Origin: Novosphingobium olei
Lineage (GTDB): Bacteria; Pseudomonadota; Alphaproteobacteria; Sphingomonadales; Sphingomonadaceae
DNA: 64,000 nucleotides
Assembly: GCF_012927405.1 (NCBI RefSeq)
Contig: NZ_JABBGM010000005.1
Location: 62,001 to 126,000, forward strand
Direction: 5' to 3'
Shown here piece by piece: positions 1 to 9,831 of the stretch. The notes under the pieces were generated by a model. The model saw only the letters and a list, made by a program, of their open reading frames with translations, was not told the DNA's origin and ran no database searches. Numbering within the stretch: position 1 is the first letter of the stretch; each line of letters begins with the position of its first letter. The position numbers were made by a program, and so were the translations under genes.

Positions 1-219
1 CTGCGCGACCAGCCCATCACCATTGAGCCGAAGCGTCGCGCTGCCGTCCGCCGCCGCGTTGCGCTCCACCTTCAGCGTGCTCTTCACCCGCGTCGCATCG
101 AGCGAAAGGGCGAAATCGAGCGCGATCTCGGGCACCAGCCAGGCGGGCGGGCGATAGTCCGCGCGGTTGATCACGGGCGCCGGAGCGGGGGCGAGGGGCG
201 TGTTCGAAAGATCGTTCAT
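1..219 (-). CDS. pepN: Aminopeptidase N, N-terminal fragment (runs off the left edge)
   Basis: Only the first 73 codons lie in the window, read leftward from the ATG at 219. The fragment has the look of the start of an M1-family aminopeptidase N: a short variable leader, then a D-Y-R-P-P-A-W-L stretch and a strand reading L-D-A-T-R-V-K-S, as at the beginning of the first beta domain of PepN. The zinc motif HExxH and the catalytic residues would lie beyond the edge. M1 aminopeptidases remove N-terminal residues from peptides in the cytoplasm. It is divergent from the epimerase-like gene at 276, with 56 bp between. The family call rests on a short segment. Confidence 0.6.
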   Translation of the reverse strand, partial: MNDLSNTPLAPAPAPVINRADYRPPAWLVPEIALDFALSLDATRVKSTLKVERNAAADGSATLRLNGDGLVAQ

Positions 220-275
220 CGCCCCTGACTTAGGGAGCGGTTGCCGCAGGGGCAATTCGGGATAAGGTCCATCGC

Positions 276-1124
276 ATGCAAAACATGCTGATTTTCGGGA
301 TGGGCTACACCGCAGGCCGGCTGGCACGCCGCCTGCGCGACCTTGGCTGGATGGTGCGCGGCACGGGACGCGGCGGCGATCTGGCCTTTGCAGACCGCGA
401 TGCGGTGCTGGCCGCGCTCGCAAAGGCGAGCCACGTGCTGTCCTCGGTTCCGCCCGACCGCGCCGGCGCCGATCCCGTGCTCGAAGGCTATGGCTCGGCG
501 TTGCGCGACTGGCCGGGCAGGTGGATCGGCTACCTTTCGTCTACCGGAGTCTATGGCGATGCGGGTGGCGCCTGGGTGGACGAGGCAACGCCCATCGGCG
601 GGGGCCGTCGCTCGGCGCGAGCAGAGGCCGATCGCGCTTGGCAGGAGCTGGGCGAGCGTGTGCGCGTGTTCCGCCTGCCCGGCATCTATGGCCCGGGTCG
701 CAGCGCGCTGGATCGCGTGGCAGAAGGCCGCGCCCATCGTATCGCCCTGCCCGATCAGGTGTTCAGCCGCGTCCATGTGGACGACATCGTTTCGGGCGTG
801 GTCGCCGCGCTTTCAGGTCCGCCGGGCGTCTACAATCTTGCCGACGATGCGCCGTCCAGCCAGAACGCGGTGATCGAGGAAGCCGCGCGCATCCTCGGGC
901 AGACGCCTCCGCCCATGCAGACGCTGGAGGAAGCGCAGCTTTCACCCATGGCGCTGGCCTTCTACGCCGAAAACCGCCGCGTCGCGAACGGCAAGGCGAA
1001 GCGGCTGCTCGGCTGGGCGCCCGCCTATCCCGACTACTGCGCGGGCCTGCGCGCCCTCAGCGCCACGACCAGCCCCGCCCCCACCAGCACCGAACCCGCC
1101 GCTGCCAGCACGGACCATTCGTAG
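276..1124 (+). CDS. NAD(P)-binding epimerase/dehydratase-like protein (atypical SDR)
   Basis: A 282-residue protein with an N-terminal Rossmann fold. The nucleotide loop reads G-M-G-Y-T-A-G near residues 8-14, a variant of GxxGxxG. A later stretch, Y-L-S-S-T-G-V-Y-G, is typical of the YeeZ-like branch of sugar-nucleotide epimerase relatives, and R-L-P-G-I-Y-G-P-G matches the substrate-side motif. The substrate is unknown. The last 30 residues or so, rich in T, S, P and A, look unlike the family and lie in the 91-bp convergent overlap with the transporter gene on the other strand. That suggests the native stop was lost and the frame extended. It stands alone on the plus strand. Confidence 0.7.
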   Translation: MQNMLIFGMGYTAGRLARRLRDLGWMVRGTGRGGDLAFADRDAVLAALAKASHVLSSVPPDRAGADPVLEGYGSALRDWPGRWIGYLSSTGVYGDAGGAWVDEATPIGGGRRSARAEADRAWQELGERVRVFRLPGIYGPGRSALDRVAEGRAHRIALPDQVFSRVHVDDIVSGVVAALSGPPGVYNLADDAPSSQNAVIEEAARILGQTPPPMQTLEEAQLSPMALAFYAENRRVANGKAKRLLGWAPAYPDYCAGLRALSATTSPAPTSTEPAAASTDHS

Positions 1125-1945
1125 CCTTCGAACAGCGTCGACAGCAGCATCGCCACCACCGGGATGATCACGCTGGAATAGGCGGCGCGGCCTGGCCCCA
1201 GATCGCGCAGCAGGCGGGCATAGATCGGGAAGGTCAGCACCGAACCCATCAACGCGAGGTAGGCGATGCCACCCAAATAGCCCGCGCGCGGTTCGAACTG
1301 CGGCGGACCGTAGAGCAGCAGCGCCACGGCAAGGTCGGCAAGCACGCCCCACAGCATGGCCCAGGCAAGCAGCGCCACCGGCGAATGCCGATGCGCCTCG
1401 CGCCCCGCCTGCAGCACGTTCGCCCCCGATGCGCTCATCAGCCCGATGATCGTGAAGGCAACGCCGAGCGGCACCTGCGCGCCCGGCGGGGCGAGGCGAT
1501 ATTCGTGGAGCAGCAGCAGGGCGATGCCCGACAGCGCGATGGCCGAGCCGACGAGGAAGCCGCGCGTGATCGCCTGCCCAAGGAAGCTGCGCGCCAAAAG
1601 CGCGTTGGGCACCATCAGCAGCGCGAACAGCACCGCGACGATGCCCGAGGTGAGGAACTGCTCGGCGCGGTAGACGAACTGGAAGTTCAGGCAGAACTGC
1701 AGCACGCCGACCACCAGCGCCAGCCGCTGCCCCGCGCGCCCCAGCCGCAGCGAATCGCCCCGAACCAGTGCCAGCACGAACATGCCGGCACAGGCGAGCA
1801 TGAAGCGCCAGACCACCGACCAGCTTGGCGGCACGCTGCCCACCTGGTCCTTGATCACCAGCCAGGTCGACCCCCAAACAAGCGTGATCAGGGCAAAGCC
1901 GCCGATCGCGCGCGGCGTCCAGCCGTGCTCGCCCGGCGCGGTCAT
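1034..1945 (-). CDS. EamA-family (DMT) transporter
   Basis: A 303-residue inner-membrane protein of two tandem EamA repeats, about ten hydrophobic helices. The first repeat opens with L-V-W-G-S-T-W-L-V-I-K, a classic EamA signature, and the second carries S-V-L-T-F-P-I-Y-A-R-L-L and a short basic tail. Such proteins export or import small metabolites, and the substrate cannot be told from sequence. I chose the ATG at 1945 because it gives the usual short cytoplasmic leader; an upstream frame adds 19 basic residues unlike the family. It lies just downstream of the threonine aldolase on the same strand (10 bp gap), so the two are probably co-transcribed. Its 3' end overlaps the epimerase-like gene by 91 bp. 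Confidence 0.8.
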   Translation of the reverse strand: MTAPGEHGWTPRAIGGFALITLVWGSTWLVIKDQVGSVPPSWSVVWRFMLACAGMFVLALVRGDSLRLGRAGQRLALVVGVLQFCLNFQFVYRAEQFLTSGIVAVLFALLMVPNALLARSFLGQAITRGFLVGSAIALSGIALLLLHEYRLAPPGAQVPLGVAFTIIGLMSASGANVLQAGREAHRHSPVALLAWAMLWGVLADLAVALLLYGPPQFEPRAGYLGGIAYLALMGSVLTFPIYARLLRDLGPGRAAYSSVIIPVVAMLLSTLFEGYEWSVLAAAGSVLVGAGLVVALRARRPAQ

Positions 1946-1955
1946 GAAGGATCGC

Positions 1956-2972
1956 TCACAGCGCGGCGATCGCGCGTGCCAGCGCCGCGACGTGGCCGGC
2001 ATCGCTGTTCCACGCCGTCACCAGCCGGGCCGCGCCCGGGGCGCCGGCGGGCGCCGGCCAGTCATAGAAATCGAAGCCCTGCGCGCGCAGCGCGTCCTGT
2101 TCGGCGGGCGAGAGCACCACGAACACCTCGTTCGCCTCCACCGGCTGGATCAGCCGCGCACCGGCTGCGCCCGCGATCTCCTGCGCCGCGGCATTGGCCG
2201 ACCGCGCGTTGTCGAGCCACAGATCGCCTTCGAGCATCGCGAGAACCTGCGCCGCCAGATAGCGCCCCTTCGATTGCAGATGCCCGGCGCGCTTGCGGCG
2301 ATAGCGCACCACGTCGGCAAGGCCGGGTTCGAAGAACACCAGCGCTTCGGCGTTCATGCCCCCGTTCTTGACGAAGCCGAACGACAGCGCCGAAACACCC
2401 GCCTCGCAGGTAACTTCGGCCGGACGGCAGCCAAGGTGCGCCACTGCATTGGCGAAACGCGCCCCGTCCATGTGCAGACCGAGGCCACGCTCCGCGGCAA
2501 GGCTGCCCAACGCCGCAACTTCGCGCGGGGCATAGGCGCGGCCATATTCGCTCGCCTGCGTGATCGAGATCGCGTGTGGCTGCACCTGGTGGACGTCGTT
2601 GCGGATCGGATCGATCACCGCGCGCACGGCATCGGGCGTCAGCTTCGCGCCCTCACCCTCGGCCAGCAGCAGCTTGGCACCGTGGGTGAAGAAGCCCGGC
2701 GCCCCGCCTTCGTCCACTTCGATGTGCGCCTCGCGATGGCATACGACGCCCCCGTGCGGCGGGACCATCGCGGCAAGCGCCAGGCAATTGGCGGCCGTGC
2801 CGGTCGCCACCCACAACGCGGTGCATTCAGTGCCGAACAGCGCCTCGAACGCCTCGTCCAGCTTCTGGCTGAGCGCGTCGTTGTCATAGGCGGCATCGGC
2901 CTGATCGGCATCGTGCAGCGCCTTCCACACGCGGGGATGGACGGCGGCGGCGTTGTCGGAGAAGAATTTCAT
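1956..2972 (-). CDS. ltaE: Low-specificity L-threonine aldolase
   Basis: A 338-residue PLP-dependent fold-type I enzyme that splits L-threonine or allo-threonine to glycine and acetaldehyde in the cytoplasm. Diagnostic segments are the opening F-F-S-D-N, the motif G-L-H-M-D-G-A-R-F, and the PLP-lysine region S-F-G-F-V-K-N-G-G, where K binds the cofactor. Length fits the family. The start at 2972 gives the usual M-K-F-F-S-D-N opening; the frame is open 12 codons further, but those residues do not resemble the family. The EamA transporter follows after 10 bp. Confidence 0.85.
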   Translation of the reverse strand: MKFFSDNAAAVHPRVWKALHDADQADAAYDNDALSQKLDEAFEALFGTECTALWVATGTAANCLALAAMVPPHGGVVCHREAHIEVDEGGAPGFFTHGAKLLLAEGEGAKLTPDAVRAVIDPIRNDVHQVQPHAISITQASEYGRAYAPREVAALGSLAAERGLGLHMDGARFANAVAHLGCRPAEVTCEAGVSALSFGFVKNGGMNAEALVFFEPGLADVVRYRRKRAGHLQSKGRYLAAQVLAMLEGDLWLDNARSANAAAQEIAGAAGARLIQPVEANEVFVVLSPAEQDALRAQGFDFYDWPAPAGAPGAARLVTAWNSDAGHVAALARAIAAL

Positions 2973-3061
2973 GGGATACCGCTTGGGATGCACGGCGTTG
3001 CCGGTCAAGCACGCACGATAATCGCATGACCAACAAGGGTCGCAGGCAAGGAGCGCAGGCC

Positions 3062-3352
3062 ATGACAGACGTCACAATCACCCATCTCGATCAGGGGGCC
3101 CGCGGCGAATACCATGCGCGCGTCGAAGGGGCCGAGGACATCGGGCGCCTCACCTACCTGCGCCAGGGCGACGTGCTCGTCGCCGACCATACGCTGGTCC
3201 CTCCATCGATCGGCGGGCGCGGCGTGGCTGGCAAGCTGGTCGAGGCGCTTGTCGCCGATGCGCGCAAGTTCGGCTGGAAGATCGAACCACAGTGCAGCTA
3301 CGTCGCCGCCGCGTTCGAGCGGCATCCCGACTGGGCCGACCTGCGCGCCTGA
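3062..3352 (+). CDS. Small GNAT-like N-acetyltransferase (YjdJ/CG type)
   Basis: A compact 96-residue acetyltransferase domain. The acetyl-CoA segment shows as H-T-L-V-P-P-S-I-G-G-R-G-V-A-G-K, the usual RGxGxG/A variant of this short family, followed by L-V-E-A-L-V-A-D-A-R and a closing P-Q-C-S-Y-V that is conserved in it. The role is unknown; related proteins are single-domain and cytoplasmic. The start at 3062 is preceded by AAGGAG with about 8 bases spacing, better than the ATG 36 bases upstream. It is divergent from the threonine aldolase gene and convergent with the kinase gene that ends at 3362. Confidence 0.8.
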   Translation: MTDVTITHLDQGARGEYHARVEGAEDIGRLTYLRQGDVLVADHTLVPPSIGGRGVAGKLVEALVADARKFGWKIEPQCSYVAAAFERHPDWADLRA

Positions 3353-3361
3353 CCCGGCGCT

Positions 3362-4321
3362 CTACTTCGGATTGAGCACCAGACGGGCGTCGAGTCCGTT
3401 CTCGTGCCAGTCGATCGCTAGCGTGCCCTTGCGCGCCTTCACGATGCGGTCGATCAGGCCAAGGCCCTGACCGCCGGCGCGCGACGTCGCCTCTACCTGT
3501 CGCTTCGATCGTTCCTGCCAGGTGATCGCGATCGGCCCGCCCGCCTGTTCGGCGCTCGCCGCGATCGACAGCGATCCGCCGTGGCCGATGGCGCCGTGCT
3601 TGGTCGAATTGACCACCAGCTCGCCGATCACCAGCGCGATCGCATCGATCACGCGGCGATCCGCCTCGAGCTCGGCCGGGGCCTGTATGTGGATATCGCA
3701 GATTCCGACGAACGGCCGCACCAGCGCATCGAGCAGGCCGGCGATATCGCCGCCGCCTTCGGGGCCGTCGAACAGCGACTGCGCGGTGGACAGCGCGGTG
3801 ATGCGCTGCTGCATGTCGCTGGCGAAAGCGCCCAGGTGGGCATCCCCGCGCGCCATGCCCTGCAGCAGGCTGCACACCATCGCGTAGCTGTTCTTGAGCC
3901 GATGGCGCATTTCCGCGTTGAGGATGCGCAGCGCCTCGCGGTCGCTTTCGCTCTGCGTAATGTCGCGCGAAACCGAAAGGTAGCCGACCGGCGCGCCGCC
4001 GGCATCGCGCACCATCGAAACGCTGACGTCCCACCAGCGCGGGGCACCGCGCGCGGTCGGGCAGAACGCCTGGAACCGCGCCGCACCGCCCGACTGGGCC
4101 TCTGCGTAGGAATCGCGGATCGTGCCTGCGGCCTCGGTGGGCCAGAGCGTTTCCCATGCGCGGCCTTCAATCAGCGAGAAGTCCTCGACCTCCATCGCGC
4201 ACTGGCCATTGGGATTCATCCATAGCAGCCGCCCGTCCTGGTCGAGCAACTTCACGCAGTCGGAGCTCTGCTCCATGACTGCGGCAAGGCTTTCGGGACT
4301 GAGCGAGGCCTTCGTGAGCAT
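3362..4321 (-). CDS. PAS-domain sensor histidine kinase, HWE/HisKA_2 type
   Basis: A 319-residue soluble kinase with no membrane segment. An N-terminal PAS domain (about residues 15-130; core V-K-L-L-D-Q-D-G-R-L-L-W-M-N) ends in the PAC-like G-Y-L-S-V-S-R-D-I-T. The phospho-acceptor box is E-M-R-H-R-L-K-N-S, with H as acceptor. The ATPase part has the N box N-S-T-K-H-G, a W-Q-E triplet (the HWE mark) and G-Q-G-L-G-L-I. In alphaproteobacteria such kinases often feed the general stress response or light sensing, but no response regulator is adjacent, so its partner is unknown. The ATG at 4321 is chosen because an upstream extension would run into the tRNA gene. Confidence 0.8.
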   Translation of the reverse strand: MLTKASLSPESLAAVMEQSSDCVKLLDQDGRLLWMNPNGQCAMEVEDFSLIEGRAWETLWPTEAAGTIRDSYAEAQSGGAARFQAFCPTARGAPRWWDVSVSMVRDAGGAPVGYLSVSRDITQSESDREALRILNAEMRHRLKNSYAMVCSLLQGMARGDAHLGAFASDMQQRITALSTAQSLFDGPEGGGDIAGLLDALVRPFVGICDIHIQAPAELEADRRVIDAIALVIGELVVNSTKHGAIGHGGSLSIAASAEQAGGPIAITWQERSKRQVEATSRAGGQGLGLIDRIVKARKGTLAIDWHENGLDARLVLNPK

Positions 4322-4444
4322 TCCGGAGTGCCAATCCAGCAGCGGACAAACGGTTTCAGACTGCCGCAGATAAAACCGCAGCGACCGGCGCGAAATATAT
4401 CCAAGGTTAGGAAAAGGGGCAGTTCGGAGCCCGCAAGAGGGAAA

Positions 4445-4519
<75 letters not shown>

Positions 4520-4642
4520 ACACCATTTCCGTATGACCGCGCCGGTGGTCCGGCGGCGGGCAGGGGCGCGCTTTGGCGGCGAGGGGCTGCTTTGTCAAGC
4601 GCGGCCTTGCAGCAAATCGGCCGGCACGGCAAAGCAGGCGCG

Positions 4643-4798
4643 ATGAACGACGCGAACCCTCCAGCCGACCCTTCCAGGCTAACGCGCGAAGAACGGCTCG
4701 CCGCACGTCTGCGCGACAACCTTCGCCGCCGCAAGGCACAGGCCCGCGCGCTGGACGGCAAGGCCGATTCGGCATCCGCCCCTCGGCAAGAGGGCTGA
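4643..4798 (+). CDS. Small conserved basic protein of unknown function
   Basis: An open frame of 51 codons from the ATG at 4643. The product has a short proline-rich start followed by a highly charged helical segment, R-E-E-R-L-A-A-R-L-R-D-N-L-R-R-R-K-A-Q, then a loose tail. The spacing of leucines and arginines predicts one amphipathic helix. I recall similar short basic proteins in sphingomonad genomes but cannot name a function. It lies 70 bp upstream of gpmA on the same strand. The ribosome binding site is weak, so the gene is likely but not certain. Confidence 0.55.
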   Translation: MNDANPPADPSRLTREERLAARLRDNLRRRKAQARALDGKADSASAPRQEG

Positions 4799-4868
4799 AT
4801 CCCTTCCCAAAGCGATGCCCTGCGGTTAGGGGCATGCCCAAATCCGTCCGTCCTTCCCAGGAGCGAAG

Positions 4869-5555
4869 ATGCCCCGCCTGATTTTGATCCGCCACGGCCA
4901 GTCGCAATGGAACCTCGAAAACCGCTTCACCGGCTGGTGGGACGTGGACGTGACCGAGAAGGGCGCGACCGAAGCCCTCGCCGCGGGCGCGCTGCTCAAG
5001 GACAAGGGCGTGCTGCCGACGGTTGCGTTCACCTCGCTGCAGACCCGCGCGATCAAGACGCTGCACTTCGCGCTCGAAGCTGCCGGTCGCCTGTGGATCC
5101 CCGAGGACAAGGACTGGCGCCTCAACGAACGCCACTATGGCGGGCTGACCGGGCTCGACAAGGCGGAGACCGCCGCCAAGCACGGTGACGAGCAGGTCAA
5201 GGTCTGGCGTCGCAGCTTCGACACGCCGCCGCCGCCGCTCGACAAGGGCAGCGAATTCGACCTGTCGGGCGACCCGCGCTACGCCGGCATTCCCGTGCCC
5301 GCGACCGAAAGCCTGAAGGACACCATCGCCCGCGTGCTGCCGTGCTGGGACGAAAAGATAGCGCCCGCATTGAAAGCGGGTGAGACGGTGATCGTCTCGG
5401 CCCACGGCAATTCCTTGCGCGCGCTGGTCAAGCACCTGTCGGGCATTTCGGACGAGGACATCACCGGCCTCGAGATCCCGACCGGCCAGCCGATCGTCTA
5501 CGAACTCGACGACGCCCTCGCCGAAGTCGAACGCTACTACCTGTCCGAGCGCTGA
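4869..5555 (+). CDS. gpmA: 2,3-bisphosphoglycerate-dependent phosphoglycerate mutase
   Basis: A 228-residue histidine phosphatase-fold enzyme interconverting 3- and 2-phosphoglycerate in glycolysis and gluconeogenesis. The catalytic segment [10 protein letters not shown] is at residues 6-15, with H the phospho-acceptor. The substrate loop R-F-T-G-W-W-D-V-D and R-H-Y-G-G-L-T-G follow, and the second catalytic histidine is in V-S-A-H-G-N-S-L-R. All marks of the cofactor-dependent GpmA group are present and the length is normal. GAGCG precedes the start. purE begins 30 bp downstream on the same strand. Confidence 0.95.
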   Translation: MPRLILIRHGQSQWNLENRFTGWWDVDVTEKGATEALAAGALLKDKGVLPTVAFTSLQTRAIKTLHFALEAAGRLWIPEDKDWRLNERHYGGLTGLDKAETAAKHGDEQVKVWRRSFDTPPPPLDKGSEFDLSGDPRYAGIPVPATESLKDTIARVLPCWDEKIAPALKAGETVIVSAHGNSLRALVKHLSGISDEDITGLEIPTGQPIVYELDDALAEVERYYLSER

Positions 5556-5585
5556 GCGTCGGGCCGCCAAGGGGGGAAGAGGGAC

Positions 5586-6070
5586 ATGAGCGATCGGCCT
5601 GAAGTCGCCATCGTCATGGGCAGCCAGTCCGACTGGGAGACGATGAAGAACGCCGCCGCCGTGCTCGACAAGCTCGGCGTCGCGCACGATTGCCGCATCG
5701 TTTCGGCGCACCGCACGCCTGACCGGCTCGTCGCCTTCGCCAAGGGCGCGCACCTTGAAGGGTTCCGGGTGATCATCGCCGGGGCCGGCGGCGCCGCGCA
5801 CCTGCCCGGCATGGTCGCGTCGATGACGCACCTTCCCGTGCTGGGCGTGCCGGTCGAATCGAAGGCACTGAAGGGCATGGATTCGCTGCTCTCGATCGTC
5901 CAGATGCCCGGGGGCATCCCCGTCGCGACGCTCGCCATCGGCGTTCCGGGGGCGACCAACGCCGGCATCCTCGCCGCCTCGATCCTCGCGACTTCGGACG
6001 CAGATCTGGCGCAGCGGCTGATCGCGTTCCGCACCGCGCAGACCGATTCGGTGGCGGAGAAGCCGGTCTG

Positions 6071-6071
<1 letters not shown>
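5586..6071 (+). CDS. purE: N5-carboxyaminoimidazole ribonucleotide mutase (PurE class I)
   Basis: A 161-residue protein moving the carboxyl group of N5-CAIR to give CAIR in purine synthesis. The start carries [11 protein letters not shown], the phosphate and ribose binding loop, then S-A-H-R-T-P and the glycine-rich [12 protein letters not shown], all hallmarks of PurE. A purine-rich GGGGGAAGAGGGA precedes the ATG. The stop codon overlaps the purK start by one base, so the two are translationally coupled. Together they do the two-step ATP-dependent carboxylation. Confidence 0.95.
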
Positions 6072-7614
<1,543 letters not shown>

Positions 7615-7620
7615 ACCGGA

Positions 7621-8811
7621 ATGACCATCGTGCGGCGCGTCGGCTGGGGCCTGATCTTCCTTGTCCTGCTGGTGGCCGCGGTGGTGTTCGGCCTGCTGCC
7701 CGGCATCGTCGAGCGCAGCATGAACCGGATCGATGGCAAGCCGCTGCTGCCCGTATCCGCCCATGCCCGCGCGCTCCACGCTTCGCTGCAGATTGTCGAC
7801 CTGCACGCCGATACGCTGATGTGGCAGCGCAACATCGACGACAAGGCCGAGCAGGGCCACGTCGACCTGCCCCGGTTGGAGGCGGGCAACGTCGCGCTGC
7901 AGGTGTTCTCGAGCGTGACCAAGACGCCCAGGGGCCAGAACTACGACGCCAACGGCGCGGACAGCGACAACATCACCGCGCTGGTTATCGCGCAGGCCCA
8001 GCCGCCGCGCACCTGGACCTCGCTCACCGAACGATCGCTGTGGCACGCGACCAAGCTTGACGAACAGGCTGCGCAGTCGGGCGGCGCGCTGCGCAAGGTG
8101 ACCGACCCCGCCAGTCTCGACGCGCTGATCTCCGCGCGGCAGGGCAAGAAGGTGCCGGTCGGCGCGCTGCTGTCGATCGAAGGGCTGCACGATCTGGAAG
8201 GCAAGGCGGAAAACCTCGACCGGCTTTATGCCGCGGGCTTCCGCATGGCCAGCCTGACGCACTTTTTCGACGATGAGCTGGCCGGATCGATGCACGGCCT
8301 GAAAAAGGGCGGGCTCACCCCGTTCGGGCGGCAGATCGTGCGGGCGATGGAAGACAAGGGCATGATCGTCGACATCGCCCACCTCAGCCATGCCGGGGTG
8401 GCCGATGTGCTGGCGATGGCCCGCCGCCCGGTGGTGTCGAGCCATGGCGGCGTGCAGGCCACCTGCAACGTCAACCGCAACCTGACCGACGATGAAATCC
8501 GCGGCGTTGCGCGCACCGGCGGGCTGATCGGCATTGGATACTGGGATGCGGCGGTGTGCAGCACATCGCCGCGCGCGATCGCCCGGGCGATGCGCCACGT
8601 GCGCGATCTGGTGGGTATCGACCACGTCGCGCTGGGCAGCGATTTCGACGGCGCCACCACCACCCGGTTCGATACGTCGCAGCTGGAGCAGGTGACGCAG
8701 GCGCTGGTTGAGCAGGGCTTTTCGGACGATGATATTCGCGCCCTGATGGGCGGCAATGCCCTGCGCGTCTTGCGTCAGGGCATGATGCCGTTGCATGGGA
8801 GCGCGCCATGA
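7621..8811 (+). CDS. Membrane-anchored dipeptidase, peptidase family M19
   Basis: A 396-residue zinc dipeptidase related to renal dipeptidase. The first 25 residues form a hydrophobic helix (L-I-F-L-V-L-L-V-A-A-V-V-F), an uncleaved anchor or signal. The metal site shows as V-D-L-H-A-D-T-L (HxD), the bridging glutamate in S-I-E-G-L-H, and later D-I-A-H-L-S-H and S-S-H-G-G; G-S-D-F-D-G-A closes the site. M19 enzymes hydrolyse dipeptides, including D-residue ones. The stop overlaps ribF by four bases (ATGA). Confidence 0.88.
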   Translation: MTIVRRVGWGLIFLVLLVAAVVFGLLPGIVERSMNRIDGKPLLPVSAHARALHASLQIVDLHADTLMWQRNIDDKAEQGHVDLPRLEAGNVALQVFSSVTKTPRGQNYDANGADSDNITALVIAQAQPPRTWTSLTERSLWHATKLDEQAAQSGGALRKVTDPASLDALISARQGKKVPVGALLSIEGLHDLEGKAENLDRLYAAGFRMASLTHFFDDELAGSMHGLKKGGLTPFGRQIVRAMEDKGMIVDIAHLSHAGVADVLAMARRPVVSSHGGVQATCNVNRNLTDDEIRGVARTGGLIGIGYWDAAVCSTSPRAIARAMRHVRDLVGIDHVALGSDFDGATTTRFDTSQLEQVTQALVEQGFSDDDIRALMGGNALRVLRQGMMPLHGSAP

Positions 8812-9728
8812 GGCTCGACGCGCGCAACCCGGTTCCAGATTCCCTGCGCGGCGCGATCATCGCGCTGGGCAACTTCGACGGTTTCCACCTTGGCCACCAG
8901 GCCGTGGTGGGCGAAGCCGTGGCCTGGGCCCGCAGCGAGGGCCGCCCGGCGATCGTCGCCACGTTCGATCCGCATCCGGTGCGCCACTTCAAGCCCGATA
9001 CCCCGCCCTTCCGCCTGACCACGCTCGATCAGCGCGAGGACCTGTTCACCGCCGCGGGCGCCGCCGCGATGCTGGTCTTCGCCTTCGACGGCGAACTCGC
9101 CGGCACCAGCGCGCAGGATTTCGTGTGCAGGCTGTTGGCCGAGCGATTCGGCGCGGCGGGCGTGGTCACGGGCGAAGACTTCACTTTCGGCAAGGGACGC
9201 GGCGGCAACGTGCGCGTGCTGGCCGAGATCGGCGCCACCTGCGGCGTGCGCACCCGCGCGGTCGGCCCGGTGCTGGAAGGCGGCGAGGTCGTTTCGTCGA
9301 GCCGCATCCGCGAGGCCCTGCAGCATGGCGATTGCGCCACCGCGGCGCGCCTGCTGACCCGCCCGTTCACGGTGCGCGGCATCGTCCAGCATGGCGACAA
9401 GGTGGGGCGGCAGCTGAACTTCCCGACCGCCAACCTCGACATGAGCAACTACCTGCGCCCGGCCTACGGCATCTATGCGGTGACCGGCCGCCTGCCCGAC
9501 GGGCGCGAGCTGAAGGGCGCCGCGAACATGGGCATCCGCCCCACGTTCGACCCGCCCAAGGAGCTGCTCGAGCCGCACTTCTTCGACTTTTCCGGCGATC
9601 TATACGGCCAGCAGATCGAAGTCGCGTTCCACCACTTCCTGCGTGGCGAAGCGAAGTACGACAGCCTGGACGCGCTGATCGAACAGATCGGCAAGGACTG
9701 CGACGAGGCGCGCCGGCTGCTAGGCTAG
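8808..9728 (+). CDS. ribF: Bifunctional riboflavin kinase/FAD synthetase
   Basis: A 306-residue protein converting riboflavin to FMN and FAD. The N-terminal adenylyltransferase domain (about residues 1-180) has A-L-G-N-F-D-G-F-H-L-G-H and, later, S-S-S-R-I-R-E-A-L; the C-terminal riboflavin kinase domain has N-F-P-T-A-N-L and A-A-N-M-G-I-R-P-T-F. Domain order and length match standard RibF. It overlaps the dipeptidase gene by four bases and precedes ileS after about 100 bp, the usual ribF-ileS-lspA order of proteobacteria. The gap before ileS shows no clear feature. Confidence 0.95.
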   Translation: MRLDARNPVPDSLRGAIIALGNFDGFHLGHQAVVGEAVAWARSEGRPAIVATFDPHPVRHFKPDTPPFRLTTLDQREDLFTAAGAAAMLVFAFDGELAGTSAQDFVCRLLAERFGAAGVVTGEDFTFGKGRGGNVRVLAEIGATCGVRTRAVGPVLEGGEVVSSSRIREALQHGDCATAARLLTRPFTVRGIVQHGDKVGRQLNFPTANLDMSNYLRPAYGIYAVTGRLPDGRELKGAANMGIRPTFDPPKELLEPHFFDFSGDLYGQQIEVAFHHFLRGEAKYDSLDALIEQIGKDCDEARRLLG

Positions 9729-9831
9729 GCCTTGCTCCCCCGCCCTGGAGAAACACTCACACTTTCTTACGTCCAGGCGCGATCCGAACCAAATTGCGCG
9801 AAGGCGGTCGGGACGCTAAGGCCCGGCGGTT

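Noticed and set aside
521..2371. Long forward frame of about 616 codons across the epimerase, transporter and aldolase genes
   Set aside because: It crosses three supported genes and reads as arginine-rich text, so it is a shadow frame.
4576..4598. Promoter for tRNA-Thr from the TTGACA on the minus strand at 4593-4598
   Set aside because: No acceptable -10 hexamer occurs 16-18 bp downstream.
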